In this document: positions 44,600 to 53,805 of the stretch, piece by piece
Layout of the letters: every line of letters begins with the position of its first letter
How positions within the stretch are numbered: the stretch's first letter is position 1
Source: Stenotrophomonas bentonitica
Lineage (GTDB): Bacteria; Pseudomonadota; Gammaproteobacteria; Xanthomonadales; Xanthomonadaceae
NCBI RefSeq assembly: GCF_002887735.1
Contig: NZ_PKQP01000006.1
Coordinates: forward strand, 124,001-188,000
Reading direction: 5' to 3'
DNA: 64,000 bases
Notes under the pieces: generated by a model
Database searches by the model: none
Seen by the model: the letters and a program-made list of their open reading frames with translations, nothing else
Told to the model about the DNA's origin: nothing
Made by a program: the position numbers and the translations under genes

Positions 44600-45196
44600 A
44601 TGAACGTTCGCCCGCTGTTATCCCGCCTCGCCGCCTGCACCGTGCTGCTGGCCGCCGCCATCGGCGCTCAGGCTGCGCCCAGCATTTCCGGCCGTCAGTT
44701 GTCGGTGGGCGCCACCGATGTGCAGCAGTACCTCGATGGCAGTTTCCCGCGCACGCAGGACGCGCTGGGCGGCCTGATCGCGATGACCATGAGCCATCCC
44801 CAGCTCACCCTGCCGCAAGGCAACCGCCTGGATCTGGGTTTCGACATCGCCATGGCCACTGCCGGCGGCAACCCGGCCCCGTTGGGCAAGGTCAAGCTGA
44901 GCAGTGGCCTGCGTTATGACGCGCAGACCCAGGGCTTCCACCTGCAGGAGCCGACGGTCGATGACTTCACGCCGGCCAACAATGGCGGCAAGCTTGATTC
45001 GCGCACGCGTGGCCTGCTCAACGCCTGGCTGGTCGATTACGCCCGGCGCGAGCCGATCTACAAGATCGACCCGACGGTCGCGGCGGTGCTGGGCACGCTG
45101 CAGGTGCAGTCGGCGCAGGTAGAGAACGGCAAGCTGGTGGTCACCTTCAACCAGGACCTCGGTGCGTTGGTGCCGGCAGGCTTGCTGAGCAAGTAA
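44600..45196 (+). CDS. DUF1439 exported protein, YceB-like
   Basis: Protein of 198 residues with a signal peptide (LAACTVLLAAAIGAQAAP). The mature part (SISGRQLSVGATDVQQYLDG, NRLDLGFDIAMATAGGNP, YKIDPTVAAVLGTLQVQSAQ) matches DUF1439, a family that includes E. coli YceB. Its members are envelope proteins with a lipid-binding-like fold. Unlike YceB there is no obvious lipobox, the Cys being at position 13 inside the signal. Function unknown. A ten-base perfect hairpin follows. Confidence 0.78.
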   Translation: MNVRPLLSRLAACTVLLAAAIGAQAAPSISGRQLSVGATDVQQYLDGSFPRTQDALGGLIAMTMSHPQLTLPQGNRLDLGFDIAMATAGGNPAPLGKVKLSSGLRYDAQTQGFHLQEPTVDDFTPANNGGKLDSRTRGLLNAWLVDYARREPIYKIDPTVAAVLGTLQVQSAQVENGKLVVTFNQDLGALVPAGLLSK

Positions 45197-45204
45197 CCGG
45201 AAAT

Positions 45205-45227
45205 GGCACCGACCCACGGTCGGTGCC
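45205..45227. terminator. Perfect hairpin between convergent genes
   Basis: GGCACCGACC, loop CAC, GGTCGGTGCC, nine bases after the DUF1439 stop and before the stop of the PfpI gene. It has no T-tract; it may end transcription from both sides or be a relative of the SMAG stems without the GTAG head. Confidence 0.5.
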
Positions 45228-45235
45228 TGCATCCA

Positions 45236-45778
45236 TCAAGCGGCCAGCGCCTTGGCCACGGCATCGGCGAACGCCGGGATGTCACCCGGCTTGCGGCTGG
45301 TGATCAGGCCACCATCCACCACCACCTCGGCATCGGTCCACTCGGCACCGGCATTGCCCAGATCGGTTTTCAGCGACGGCCACGAGGTCACCTTGCGGCC
45401 CTTGGCCAGGCCGGACTCGACCAGCAGCCACGGCCCGTGGCAGATCGCAGCAACCGGCTTGCCCGCGTGGCCGAAGGCCTTGATCAAGGCCACCGCGTCG
45501 GTATCGATGCGCAGCTTGTCGGGATTGATCACGCCGCCGGGGAGGACCAGCGCGTCGTAGTCGTCGGCCTTGGCGCCCTTCAAGGGGGCATCGACCTTCA
45601 CGTTCTCGCCCCAGTCCTTGTCTTTCCAGCCGCGGATCTGGCTGGCGTCACCGGGGGCGATCACCTTCACCGAGGCGCCCCAGGACTCCAGCAGTCGCTT
45701 GGGTTCCTGCAGCTCGGACTGTTCGAAACCATCGGTGGCGAGGATCGCGATGTGCTTGCCGTTGAGTGCATGTGCCAT
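45236..45778 (-). CDS. DJ-1/PfpI-family type 1 glutamine amidotransferase-like protein
   Basis: Protein of 180 residues: KHIAILATDGFEQSEL at the start, the nucleophile elbow AAICHGPWLLVESG with Cys and the following His, and GGLITSRKPGDIPAFADAV at the end. Members of the PfpI/YhbO branch act as glyoxalase III-like or protein/nucleotide deglycases and protect against carbonyl stress. ATG 45776-45778. The flanking gap of 123 bp upstream shows no clear element. Confidence 0.9.
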   Translation of the reverse strand: MAHALNGKHIAILATDGFEQSELQEPKRLLESWGASVKVIAPGDASQIRGWKDKDWGENVKVDAPLKGAKADDYDALVLPGGVINPDKLRIDTDAVALIKAFGHAGKPVAAICHGPWLLVESGLAKGRKVTSWPSLKTDLGNAGAEWTDAEVVVDGGLITSRKPGDIPAFADAVAKALAA

Positions 45779-45901
45779 TGAGCGGCTCCATTAAGTAGGA
45801 GCCTTCAGTGTGGCCAGGCACGCATTGGGCGACGGTGACCAAGATGTGCACAGCGTGTCGGCGCAGTCACCGGCGCACGTGGCCGGTGACCGCCAGCGCG
45901 G

Positions 45902-46369
45902 TCAGCGCTTGGGCTGGAGCATCGTGCCGGTGCACTTTTTAGAGCCGCAGCGGCATTCCCAGATCTTCTTCAGGCGCGCGGTGTGACGCTCGGCCAGGGT
46001 GATGCCGTAGTTGTAGGTCAGCTCGTCGCCCGGCTGGATGTCCTTGATCGCCTCGATGAAGACCTTGTCCTCGCGGCGGTTGTCGCCCTCGGCTTCCTCG
46101 ATCACCGCTTCGCAGTTGGGCTCGCAGCTGTGGTTGAGCCAGCGCGCGTCATTGCCCTTGTAGTTCGCATCGATGACGTAGTCGTCATTGAGGGTGAACA
46201 GGAAGGTATGACCACTTTCCACATCCCCGGTGTCGTCGGCATCCACGTCGGCGTGGCTGCGCAGCAGACCCTTGTACTGGATGACCCGCTCACCTTTCTT
46301 GATCGGCGCCAGCGCGAACACGCCATTGCCATGGATGGTGGACTTGCGGGCCTGGATCTTCTTGGGCAT
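45902..46369 (-). CDS. SET-domain lysine methyltransferase
   Basis: Protein of 155 residues made up of a SET domain. GNGVFALAPIKKGERVI at 14-30 is the S-adenosylmethionine-binding start, NHSCEPNC at 79-86 and ELTYNYG at 116-122 form the knot and catalytic Tyr region, and WECRCGSKKCTG at 137-148 is a post-SET zinc motif with three Cys. These are hallmark features of eukaryotic-type histone methyltransferases; bacterial relatives methylate histone-like or ribosomal proteins. The longer frame to 46441 is possible, but MPKKIQARKS matches the domain start. The lysine-tailed HU-like protein encoded 2 kb away is a plausible substrate, by inference only. Confidence 0.88.
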   Translation of the reverse strand: MPKKIQARKSTIHGNGVFALAPIKKGERVIQYKGLLRSHADVDADDTGDVESGHTFLFTLNDDYVIDANYKGNDARWLNHSCEPNCEAVIEEAEGDNRREDKVFIEAIKDIQPGDELTYNYGITLAERHTARLKKIWECRCGSKKCTGTMLQPKR

Positions 46370-46482
46370 CTGGCTGACCGTTGCGGTGGGAAGCCCCGAT
46401 TCTCGCTTAATCTTTGTGATTGCCAAAGCGATGCGGTTCAATACGCCTCAAAGGCCGCCCTGCGGGCGCCTGAACGGGCGGG

Positions 46483-46511
46483 TTGGATGCCGGCGGAGAA
46501 AAGCGTACAAT
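46483..46511 (+). promoter_or_regulatory. Promoter of the suf operon
   Basis: TTGGAT (46483-46488), 17 bases, TACAAT (46506-46511), 30 bases before the regulator start at 46542. The spacing is ideal. As the first gene encodes an Rrf2-type regulator, this region is the probable site of autoregulation. Confidence 0.6.
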
Positions 46512-46541
46512 TTCAGTCCGCTTTATGGTTCTGCCCCCACC

Positions 46542-46994
46542 ATGCTCCGCGTCACCAAGCTTACCGATTACGCCACCGTCGTGCTGACCGTACTCGCCGC
46601 CCGCCCGGGCGAGGTGCTCAGTGCCACCGAACTGGCCGAGTTCGCCCGTCTGGAACCGCCGACCGTCAGCAAGCTGCTCAAGCCTCTGGCCCAGGCCGGG
46701 CTGGTGGAAGGCCTGCGCGGCGTGCGCGGCGGCTACCGGCTGACCCGCGCGGCGGACCAGATCACCCTGTTCGAGATCGTGGAAGCCATGGAAGGGCCGC
46801 TGGGCCTGACCGAATGCGCCCACGACCACAGCCAGTGCGGCCGCGAGCTGCAGTGCGGCGCCCGCAGCAGCTGGCGGATGATCAACGACGTGGTGTCCGA
46901 AGCGCTGCGCGCGGTCACCCTGGCGCAGATCCTGCCCCCTCTTCCCCTTGTTGACGCCCACCGCCGCGCGATCGCGGCGGATGTCGTCTCCTGA
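46542..46994 (+). CDS. Rrf2-family regulator of the SUF system (IscR-like)
   Basis: Regulator of 150 residues. The winged helix is residues 1-70 ([50 protein letters not shown]). Cys92, Cys99 and Cys105 in [16 protein letters not shown] correspond to the iron-sulfur cluster ligands of IscR. It senses cluster status and controls the suf genes that follow. The gap to sufB is 13 bp, so it is the first gene of the operon. Regulators of this kind are annotated as SUF-system regulators in proteobacteria lacking the isc system. Confidence 0.9.
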   Translation: MLRVTKLTDYATVVLTVLAARPGEVLSATELAEFARLEPPTVSKLLKPLAQAGLVEGLRGVRGGYRLTRAADQITLFEIVEAMEGPLGLTECAHDHSQCGRELQCGARSSWRMINDVVSEALRAVTLAQILPPLPLVDAHRRAIAADVVS

Positions 46995-47007
46995 TCAGGC
47001 AGCCCCC

Positions 47008-48479
<1,472 letters not shown>

Positions 48480-48483
<4 letters not shown>

Positions 48484-48884
48484 AGAGCGTGCTGACCTTG
48501 GCCCTGCTGCTTGGGGCTGCGGCGCCGGCGTCTGCCGAATCGGCCTGCGATGACCTGAGCACGCAGATGCAGATGAATGAGTGCGCCAACGAAGGGTTCG
48601 AAGAAGCCGACGCCGCGTTGAACGCGGTGTATCGGCAGGTGGTGGGCAAGCTGGCCGGTGCACCGGTGGCGCTGGCCAACCTTAAAGCCGCCCAGCGCCT
48701 GTGGGTGCAGCTGCGCGATGCCGATCTGGAAGCGCAGTACCCGGTCGGCAAGGATGAAGACCCGCGCATGCTGTACGGCTCGATGTACCCGATGCTCTAT
48801 TCCGGGGCCAAGACTGCATTGACTCAAACCCGCACCGATTACCTGCGCAAAGAATTCCTCGAGCGCAGCGAATACGACCTCTGA
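48480..48884 (+). CDS. LprI-like DUF1311 exported protein within the suf operon
   Basis: Protein of 134 residues with a signal peptide ([19 protein letters not shown]) and a DUF1311 domain: [20 protein letters not shown] with two Cys, [13 protein letters not shown], and [20 protein letters not shown]. This family is named after LprI, a lysozyme inhibitor of Mycobacterium. It is periplasmic while the rest of the operon is cytoplasmic, yet its ATG overlaps the sufB stop and sufC starts 45 bp after it. Its presence inside the operon is odd; an insertion of a passenger gene or a link between envelope stress and cluster assembly are both possible. Confidence 0.82.
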
Positions 48885-48929
48885 GTCGCGCTGCCTCCAG
48901 TTCCCCTATCTGACAAGACGATTATCGAC

Positions 48930-49694
48930 ATGTTGAAGATCGACAACCTCCACGCACGCATCGGCGAAAAAGAGATTCTCAAGGGCCTCTCGCTCGACGT
49001 GAAGCCCGGCCAGGTGCACGCCATCATGGGCCCCAACGGCGCCGGCAAGTCCACCCTGGGCAATGTCCTGGCCGGCCGCGACGGCTATGACGTGAGCGAA
49101 GGCAGCGTGCAGTTCGAAGGCCGTGACCTGCTCGAGCTGGCGCCGGAAGAGCGCGCCGCCGCCGGCCTGTTCCTGGCCTTCCAGTACCCGGTGGAAATCC
49201 CGGGCGTGAACAACACCTACTTCCTGCGCGCCGCGCTCAACGCCCAGCGCAAGGCGCGCGGCGAGGAAGAACTGGACTCGATGCAGTTCCTCAAGCTGGT
49301 GCGCCAGAAGCTGGCCGTGCTGCACCTGAAGGACGAACTGCTGCACCGCGGCGTCAACGAAGGCTTCTCCGGTGGCGAGAAGAAGCGCAACGAGATCTTC
49401 CAGCTGGCCGTGCTCGAGCCGAAGCTGGCGATCCTGGATGAAACCGACTCCGGCCTGGACATCGACGCGCTCAAGAGCGTGGCCGACGGCGTCAACGCGC
49501 TGCGTTCGCCGGACCGTTCCTTCATCGTGATCACCCATTACCAGCGCCTGCTCGATTACATCAAGCCGGACGTGGTGCACGTGCTGGCCGATGGCAGGAT
49601 CGTGCAGAGCGGCGGCCCGGAACTGGCCCTGGAACTGGAAGCCCATGGCTACCACTTCCTGAAGGACCGCGTGGTGCCGGAGGCAGCGGTCTGA
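48930..49694 (+). CDS. sufC: Fe-S cluster assembly ATPase SufC
   Basis: ABC-type ATPase of 254 residues: Walker A MGPNGAGKSTLGNVLAG, the SufC segment VPE-free FLAFQYPVEIPGVNN, signature FSGGEKKRNEIFQLAVLEP, Walker B LAILDETDSGLDIDALK and the His in VITHYQRLLDY. It is soluble and powers the SufB/SufD scaffold. The stop overlaps the sufD ATG (TGATG). The 45-bp gap to the preceding DUF1311 gene is the largest spacing in the operon. Confidence 0.96.
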   Translation: MLKIDNLHARIGEKEILKGLSLDVKPGQVHAIMGPNGAGKSTLGNVLAGRDGYDVSEGSVQFEGRDLLELAPEERAAAGLFLAFQYPVEIPGVNNTYFLRAALNAQRKARGEEELDSMQFLKLVRQKLAVLHLKDELLHRGVNEGFSGGEKKRNEIFQLAVLEPKLAILDETDSGLDIDALKSVADGVNALRSPDRSFIVITHYQRLLDYIKPDVVHVLADGRIVQSGGPELALELEAHGYHFLKDRVVPEAAV

Positions 49695-50956
49695 TGAGCG
49701 CCCTGCTCGATTCCCTCGCCAGCGGCTTCTGCGGCAGCGATGCACGTCGCGCCGAGCTGGATGCCGCGCTGCAGGCCGGCCTGCCCGGCCCGCGTACCGA
49801 AGCCTGGAAATACACGTCGCTGCGCCAGCTGGAGCGTCGCAGCTTCCAGCCCGCTCCGCTCGCCCCGGCCGTGGTCGATGCCGCCCTGCTGGCCGACATC
49901 CCGTCGCCGCGGCTGGTGTTCGTCAATGGCCGCCCCTCCGGCGCGCTGAGCGATGTCGCTGCGGTGCCGGCCGGTGTGCAGCTGGCCACGCTGTCCTCGG
50001 CGCTGGCCGCCGGCGATGAAGCCGCCCGTTTCCTCGGCCGTCGCTTCGAGCGCAGCGAGGAAGTGTTCGCCCGTCTCAACGCTGCACTCGCCGATGAAGG
50101 CGTGCTGCTGCGCGTGGAAGAAGGCGTGCAGGTCGAGGCGCCGCTGCAGCTGGTCTTCATCAGCGTGTCCGGCGAGACCGATCTGTCCTGGCATCACCGC
50201 CACCTGATCGAACTGCGCAGCGGTGCCGCGCTGGGCGTGGTCGAGCATCACCTGCATGTCGGTGATGCCGCGCACCTGGACAACACCCTGGTGCACGTTC
50301 ACCTCGCGCAGGATGCCGTGCTCTCGCACGCTCGCGTGCAGGCCGATGCCACCCGCGCCACCTCGCTGCTGCGCACCGACGCCGTGCTGGCCCGCAACGC
50401 GCAGTACCGCCGCGTGGACCTGGAGCTGGGTGCGGCGCTGAGCCGCCATGAGCTCAACGTCCGCCTGGAAGGCGACAACGCCCAGCTCACCGCCAACGGT
50501 GTGCTGCTCGGCAATGGCCGCCGCCATGTCGATACGCGCCTGGGCATCGAGCACATCGCGCGCGATACCGCCTCGGAAATGGTCTGGCGTGGCGTCGCAG
50601 CCAACCGCAGCCGCGTGGTCTTCCACGGCGGCATCCACATCCGCGAAGGCGCCGATGGCACCGACGCCAACCTCTCCAACAAGAACCTGCTGCTGTCGGC
50701 CGATGCCGAGATCGATACCCAGCCCACCCTGGTGATCGATGCCGACGAAGTAAAGGCGGCACATGGCGCCACGGTTGGCCAGCTCGACGCGAACGCGCTG
50801 TTCTACCTGCGCTCGCGCGGCTTGCCGGCCGATCGTGCACAGCAGCTGCTGAGCGCCGCGTTCTGCCATGAACCGTTGAACGTCCTCGACGCACGCCTGA
50901 CCGAGCAGCTCACCGCCCAGCTCAGCCGTGCGCTGGCCGTGGCGGGCGTGGCATGA
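49694..50956 (+). CDS. sufD: Fe-S cluster assembly scaffold subunit SufD
   Basis: SufD of 420 residues. The N-terminal part has RTEAWKYTSLRQLERRSF, and the conserved beta-helix core has FHGGIHIREGADGTDANLSN, LLLSADAEIDTQPTLVIDAD and VKAAHGATVGQLDANALFYL, with the usual His in HGATVG. It pairs with SufB and SufC. The ATG overlaps the sufC stop, and the sufS ATG overlaps its own stop (ATGA), so translation of C, D and S is coupled. Confidence 0.95.
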   Translation: MSALLDSLASGFCGSDARRAELDAALQAGLPGPRTEAWKYTSLRQLERRSFQPAPLAPAVVDAALLADIPSPRLVFVNGRPSGALSDVAAVPAGVQLATLSSALAAGDEAARFLGRRFERSEEVFARLNAALADEGVLLRVEEGVQVEAPLQLVFISVSGETDLSWHHRHLIELRSGAALGVVEHHLHVGDAAHLDNTLVHVHLAQDAVLSHARVQADATRATSLLRTDAVLARNAQYRRVDLELGAALSRHELNVRLEGDNAQLTANGVLLGNGRRHVDTRLGIEHIARDTASEMVWRGVAANRSRVVFHGGIHIREGADGTDANLSNKNLLLSADAEIDTQPTLVIDADEVKAAHGATVGQLDANALFYLRSRGLPADRAQQLLSAAFCHEPLNVLDARLTEQLTAQLSRALAVAGVA

Positions 50957-52209
50957 ACCTGTCCACGCCGCGCCCGGCTGCCGATACCGGCACCGCGCCC
51001 GACTGGGACCGCGTGCGCCTGGACTTCCCGCTGCTCATGCGTGAAGTGCACGGCAAGCCGCTGGTGTACTTCGACAACGCCAACACCGGCCAGAAGCCGG
51101 TGCAGGTGATCGGCGCGGTGGACGAGTTCTACCGCCGCTACAACGCCAACGTCAGCCGCGCGGTGCATGCGCTCGGCACCGAAGCGACCGATGCTTACGA
51201 AGGCGCACGCAACAAGCTGGCGCGCTTCCTCAACGTGCGCGCGAACGAACTGGTGCTGTGCAGTGGCACCACCTTCGCGATCAATCTGGTCGCGTATTCG
51301 TGGGCGTTGCCGCGGCTCAAGGCCGGTGATGTCATCCTCGTCTCGCGCATGGAGCACCATGCCAACATCGTGCCGTGGCAGCTGGTCGCCCAGCGCACGG
51401 GCGCGACAATCCGCGTGGCCGAGATCACCCCGGAGGGCGCATTGGACCTGGACGCGCTGCGCGCGGCGATGACCCCCGAGGTCAAGCTGCTCGCCGTTGC
51501 CCATGTCTCCAACGTGCTGGGCACGGTCAACCCGGTCCGCGAAATCTGCCGCGAGGCCCGCAAGCGCGGCATCATCACCGTGGTGGACGGCTCGCAGGCC
51601 GTGCCGCACCGCAAGGTCGACATCCCCGCGATCGGCTGCGACTTCTATGCCATCACCGGCCACAAGATGTGTGGTCCGACCGGCACCGGCGCCCTGTGGG
51701 CCAGGCGCGAACACCTTGATGCCATGCCGCCGTTCCTCGGCGGGGGCGAGATGATCAAGGAAGTGAGCTTCGAAGGCACCGTGTTCAACGACGCCCCGCA
51801 CAAGTTCGAAGCCGGCACCCCGAACATCGCCGGCTTCATCGGCCTCGGCGTGGCGGTGGATTACCTCGAGTCGCTGGGCCTGGATCACGTGGAAGCCCGC
51901 GAAGGCGAGCTGCTGGCGCACTTCACCGAAGAGCTGAACAGGATCGACGGCCTGCGCATCTTCGGCACCACGCCGGACAAGGCGGCGGTGGTCTCCTTCC
52001 TGGTGGACGGCGCGCACTCGCACGATCTGGCCACCCTGCTCGACCTGGAAGGCGTCGCGGTCCGCTCGGGCCAGCACTGCGCGCACCCGCTGCTGCAGTA
52101 CTACGGCGTCGCCGCCACCTGCCGTGCCTCGCTGGCGTTCTACAACACCCATGAGGAAATCGAGCGCTTCATCGTGGCGCTCAACAAGGTGCGCAAGCTG
52201 CTGGGCTGA
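50953..52209 (+). CDS. sufS: Cysteine desulfurase SufS
   Basis: PLP enzyme of 418 residues. The PLP lysine is Lys238 in YAITGHKMCGPTGTG; the catalytic Cys376 is in VRSGQHCAHPLLQYYG, the group II form of the loop. VYFDNANTGQKPVQVI and VDGSQAVPHRKVDIP are further family marks. It removes sulfur from cysteine and delivers it to SufBCD; no SufE or SufU partner lies directly next to it, which this type normally needs. A good terminator follows. Confidence 0.95.
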   Translation: MNLSTPRPAADTGTAPDWDRVRLDFPLLMREVHGKPLVYFDNANTGQKPVQVIGAVDEFYRRYNANVSRAVHALGTEATDAYEGARNKLARFLNVRANELVLCSGTTFAINLVAYSWALPRLKAGDVILVSRMEHHANIVPWQLVAQRTGATIRVAEITPEGALDLDALRAAMTPEVKLLAVAHVSNVLGTVNPVREICREARKRGIITVVDGSQAVPHRKVDIPAIGCDFYAITGHKMCGPTGTGALWARREHLDAMPPFLGGGEMIKEVSFEGTVFNDAPHKFEAGTPNIAGFIGLGVAVDYLESLGLDHVEAREGELLAHFTEELNRIDGLRIFGTTPDKAAVVSFLVDGAHSHDLATLLDLEGVAVRSGQHCAHPLLQYYGVAATCRASLAFYNTHEEIERFIVALNKVRKLLG

Positions 52210-52235
52210 GCCCGCGCCAGACTGCGCCCCACTCG

Positions 52236-52262
52236 AACGCCGTGGCCTGCCACGGCGTTTTT
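52236..52262 (+). terminator. Rho-independent terminator of the suf operon
   Basis: ACGCCGTGGC, two-base loop, GCCACGGCGT, then five T. It marks the end of the suf transcription unit 27 bp after the sufS stop. Confidence 0.88.
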
Positions 52263-52316
52263 CATTGCGCGCCCCGCACATTTCCGTAGCGCCCCCTGCG
52301 GGCCTAAAATGGCGCC

Positions 52317-52853
52317 ATGAGCACCCTGACCTTCCGCGCGGCCACTGCCGCCGACATCCCCGCCCTGATCGCCCTGGTCACTTCCGCCTACCGTGGCGAT
52401 GCCAGCCGGGCCGGCTGGACCACCGAGGCCGACCTGCTGGACGGCGCCCGCATCGATGCCGACGGCCTGCAGGCCGACCTCGCCAAGCCACGCTCGACCA
52501 TCCTGCTGGCCGAGCGCGATGGCCAGCTGCTGGCCTGCGCGCACGTGGCCGATGACCACGGCAAGGGCTACTTCGGCATGTTCTCGGTCGACCCGTCCCA
52601 GCAGGGCGGCGGCATCGGCAAGCAGCTGATGCTGGCCGCCGAGGCCCACGCGGCGCGCGAGTGGGGCGTGCCGGTCATGCAGATGACGGTGATCGACGTC
52701 CGCGACGAGCTGATCGCCTTCTACGAGCGCCGCGGCTACCAGCGCACCGGCATCAAGAAGCCCTTCCCGTATGGGGATGAACGTTTCGGCATCCCCAAGC
52801 GCGACGATCTGCGCTTCGAGATCCTGGAAAAGCCGCTGGCGGTGCCGGCATGA
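52317..52853 (+). CDS. GNAT-family N-acetyltransferase
   Basis: Protein of 178 residues. TFRAATAADIPALIALVTSAY at the start, CAHVADDHGKGYFGMFSVDPS, the acetyl-CoA loop QQGGGIGKQLMLAAE and FYERRGYQRTGIKKPFPYG are typical of the fold. Substrate unknown. It is after the suf terminator, with a possible -10 TAAAAT (52304-52309) eight bases before its ATG, which would make a very short leader. The Rieske gene overlaps its stop by four bases. Confidence 0.88.
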   Translation: MSTLTFRAATAADIPALIALVTSAYRGDASRAGWTTEADLLDGARIDADGLQADLAKPRSTILLAERDGQLLACAHVADDHGKGYFGMFSVDPSQQGGGIGKQLMLAAEAHAAREWGVPVMQMTVIDVRDELIAFYERRGYQRTGIKKPFPYGDERFGIPKRDDLRFEILEKPLAVPA

Positions 52854-53182
52854 GCGAGACCTGGACCTTCGTCTGCGCCAGCGCCGAGCTGCTGCCCGGC
52901 GAGATGAAGAGCACCTTCGACGAAGTGACCGGGACGCCGATCGTGGTGTTCAACCTGGACGGGGAACTGTACGCACTCGAAGACCAGTGCACCCACGATG
53001 AGTTCGAGCTGTCGTCGGGCACCTTCGATACCGGCGAGGGCAGCATCGAGTGCGTCCTGCACGGGGCCCGTTTCGACGTGCGTGACGGCGCTGCCCTCTG
53101 CGCGCCGGCCTATTCGCCAGTGGCGAAGTTCCCGGTCAAGCGGGAACACGACGCCGTCTGGGCCCGCGACGACCGCGACTGA
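52850..53182 (+). CDS. Rieske [2Fe-2S] ferredoxin
   Basis: Protein of 110 residues with Rieske ligands in DQCTHDEFEL (Cys-x-His) and IECVLHGARFDVRDG (Cys-x2-His), as in non-haem dioxygenase ferredoxins (BphF/NdoA type). It probably carries electrons in the cytoplasm. There is no oxygenase or reductase beside it; it is coupled by ATGA overlap to the acetyltransferase gene. In Xanthomonadaceae such a ferredoxin commonly follows the suf operon, consistent with a general role rather than aromatic oxidation. Confidence 0.9.
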   Translation: MSETWTFVCASAELLPGEMKSTFDEVTGTPIVVFNLDGELYALEDQCTHDEFELSSGTFDTGEGSIECVLHGARFDVRDGAALCAPAYSPVAKFPVKREHDAVWARDDRD

Positions 53183-53211
53183 TCCGGCCTGAACGCGGGC
53201 GTTTTGAAAAC

Positions 53212-53242
53212 GCGAATTGTTCCTATTACCATAGGCATTGCG
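53212..53242. promoter_or_regulatory. Possible Fur-like site before the first iron-uptake unit
   Basis: TGTTCCTATTACCATAGGCATTG: an array of ATT/ATA at six-base steps, also a CCTAT-TACC-ATAGG inverted repeat. It is weaker than the sites at 57562 and 60753, but lies 30 bp before the first gene of a siderophore-receptor unit. Confidence 0.4.
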
Positions 53243-53271
53243 GTCACTTGGCCGCTCCTGCCCGGTAAGCC

Positions 53272-53658
53272 GTGTCCGCCAACCGCTCCGCCCTTGGTCT
53301 CGCCGCCCTGTGGGCCACGTTCTGCGTGGTGCTGCTGGCCTGCGGCTGGCTGACGGCCGGCGGCGCCGGTACCGCCGGTCCGGCGGCGGCGGCGGCGCAC
53401 ACCGCGGGCCTGCTGAGCGCCGACAGCGCGCGCCAGGCATCGGCGCCGTCCACGCCTGCACCGGAGCTTCCTGCCGAGCCGACCCTGGCGGCGGAGACCG
53501 GTGCCGACCCCGAGCCCAGCGCGCCGGCAGTACTGGCCCAGCTGCGCCGCACGCCCTGGGTCGCCGTCGTCCCGCTGTGGCCGTCCGACGCGCTGCGCTG
53601 GCAGCGGCTGGAACCTTCGCTGCGGCTCAACCCCGGCCACGCCCCGCCCCACGCCTGA
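53272..53658 (+). CDS. Small membrane-anchored Pro/Ala-rich protein before a TonB receptor
   Basis: Protein of 128 residues, not recognised. After a short basic start (MSANRSALG, GTG initiation) one hydrophobic helix (ALWATFCVVLLACGWL) is followed by an Ala/Gly/Pro-rich linker and a short C-terminal part, AQLRRTPWVAVVPLWPSDAL and ending NPGHAPPHA. Likely inner-membrane anchored with a periplasmic tail. It lies 147 bp before the siderophore receptor. A second protein of this build (57663-58097) precedes the other receptor, suggesting a shared accessory role in TonB-dependent iron uptake. There is no TonB C-terminal domain. Coding is moderately supported by the length of the frame and its placement. 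Confidence 0.6.
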   Translation: MSANRSALGLAALWATFCVVLLACGWLTAGGAGTAGPAAAAAHTAGLLSADSARQASAPSTPAPELPAEPTLAAETGADPEPSAPAVLAQLRRTPWVAVVPLWPSDALRWQRLEPSLRLNPGHAPPHA

Positions 53659-53805
53659 TTCCGGCGGCGACGCTGCGCGTCGCTGCCCGCCCACGCCCGC
53701 GCCATCGCGCCGCCGTCGGCCGTCTGCCCGTTTTCCCCACCTGCCTCCGCTCCGCCGTGACCGCCACACGCTGTCCGGCCTTCGTCCGTCCTGCCAGGAA
53801 TCACC

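Noticed and set aside
52850..53182. Rieske ferredoxin as part of an aromatic dioxygenase system
   Set aside because: No oxygenase subunits or reductase are nearby; it is coupled to an acetyltransferase after the suf operon.
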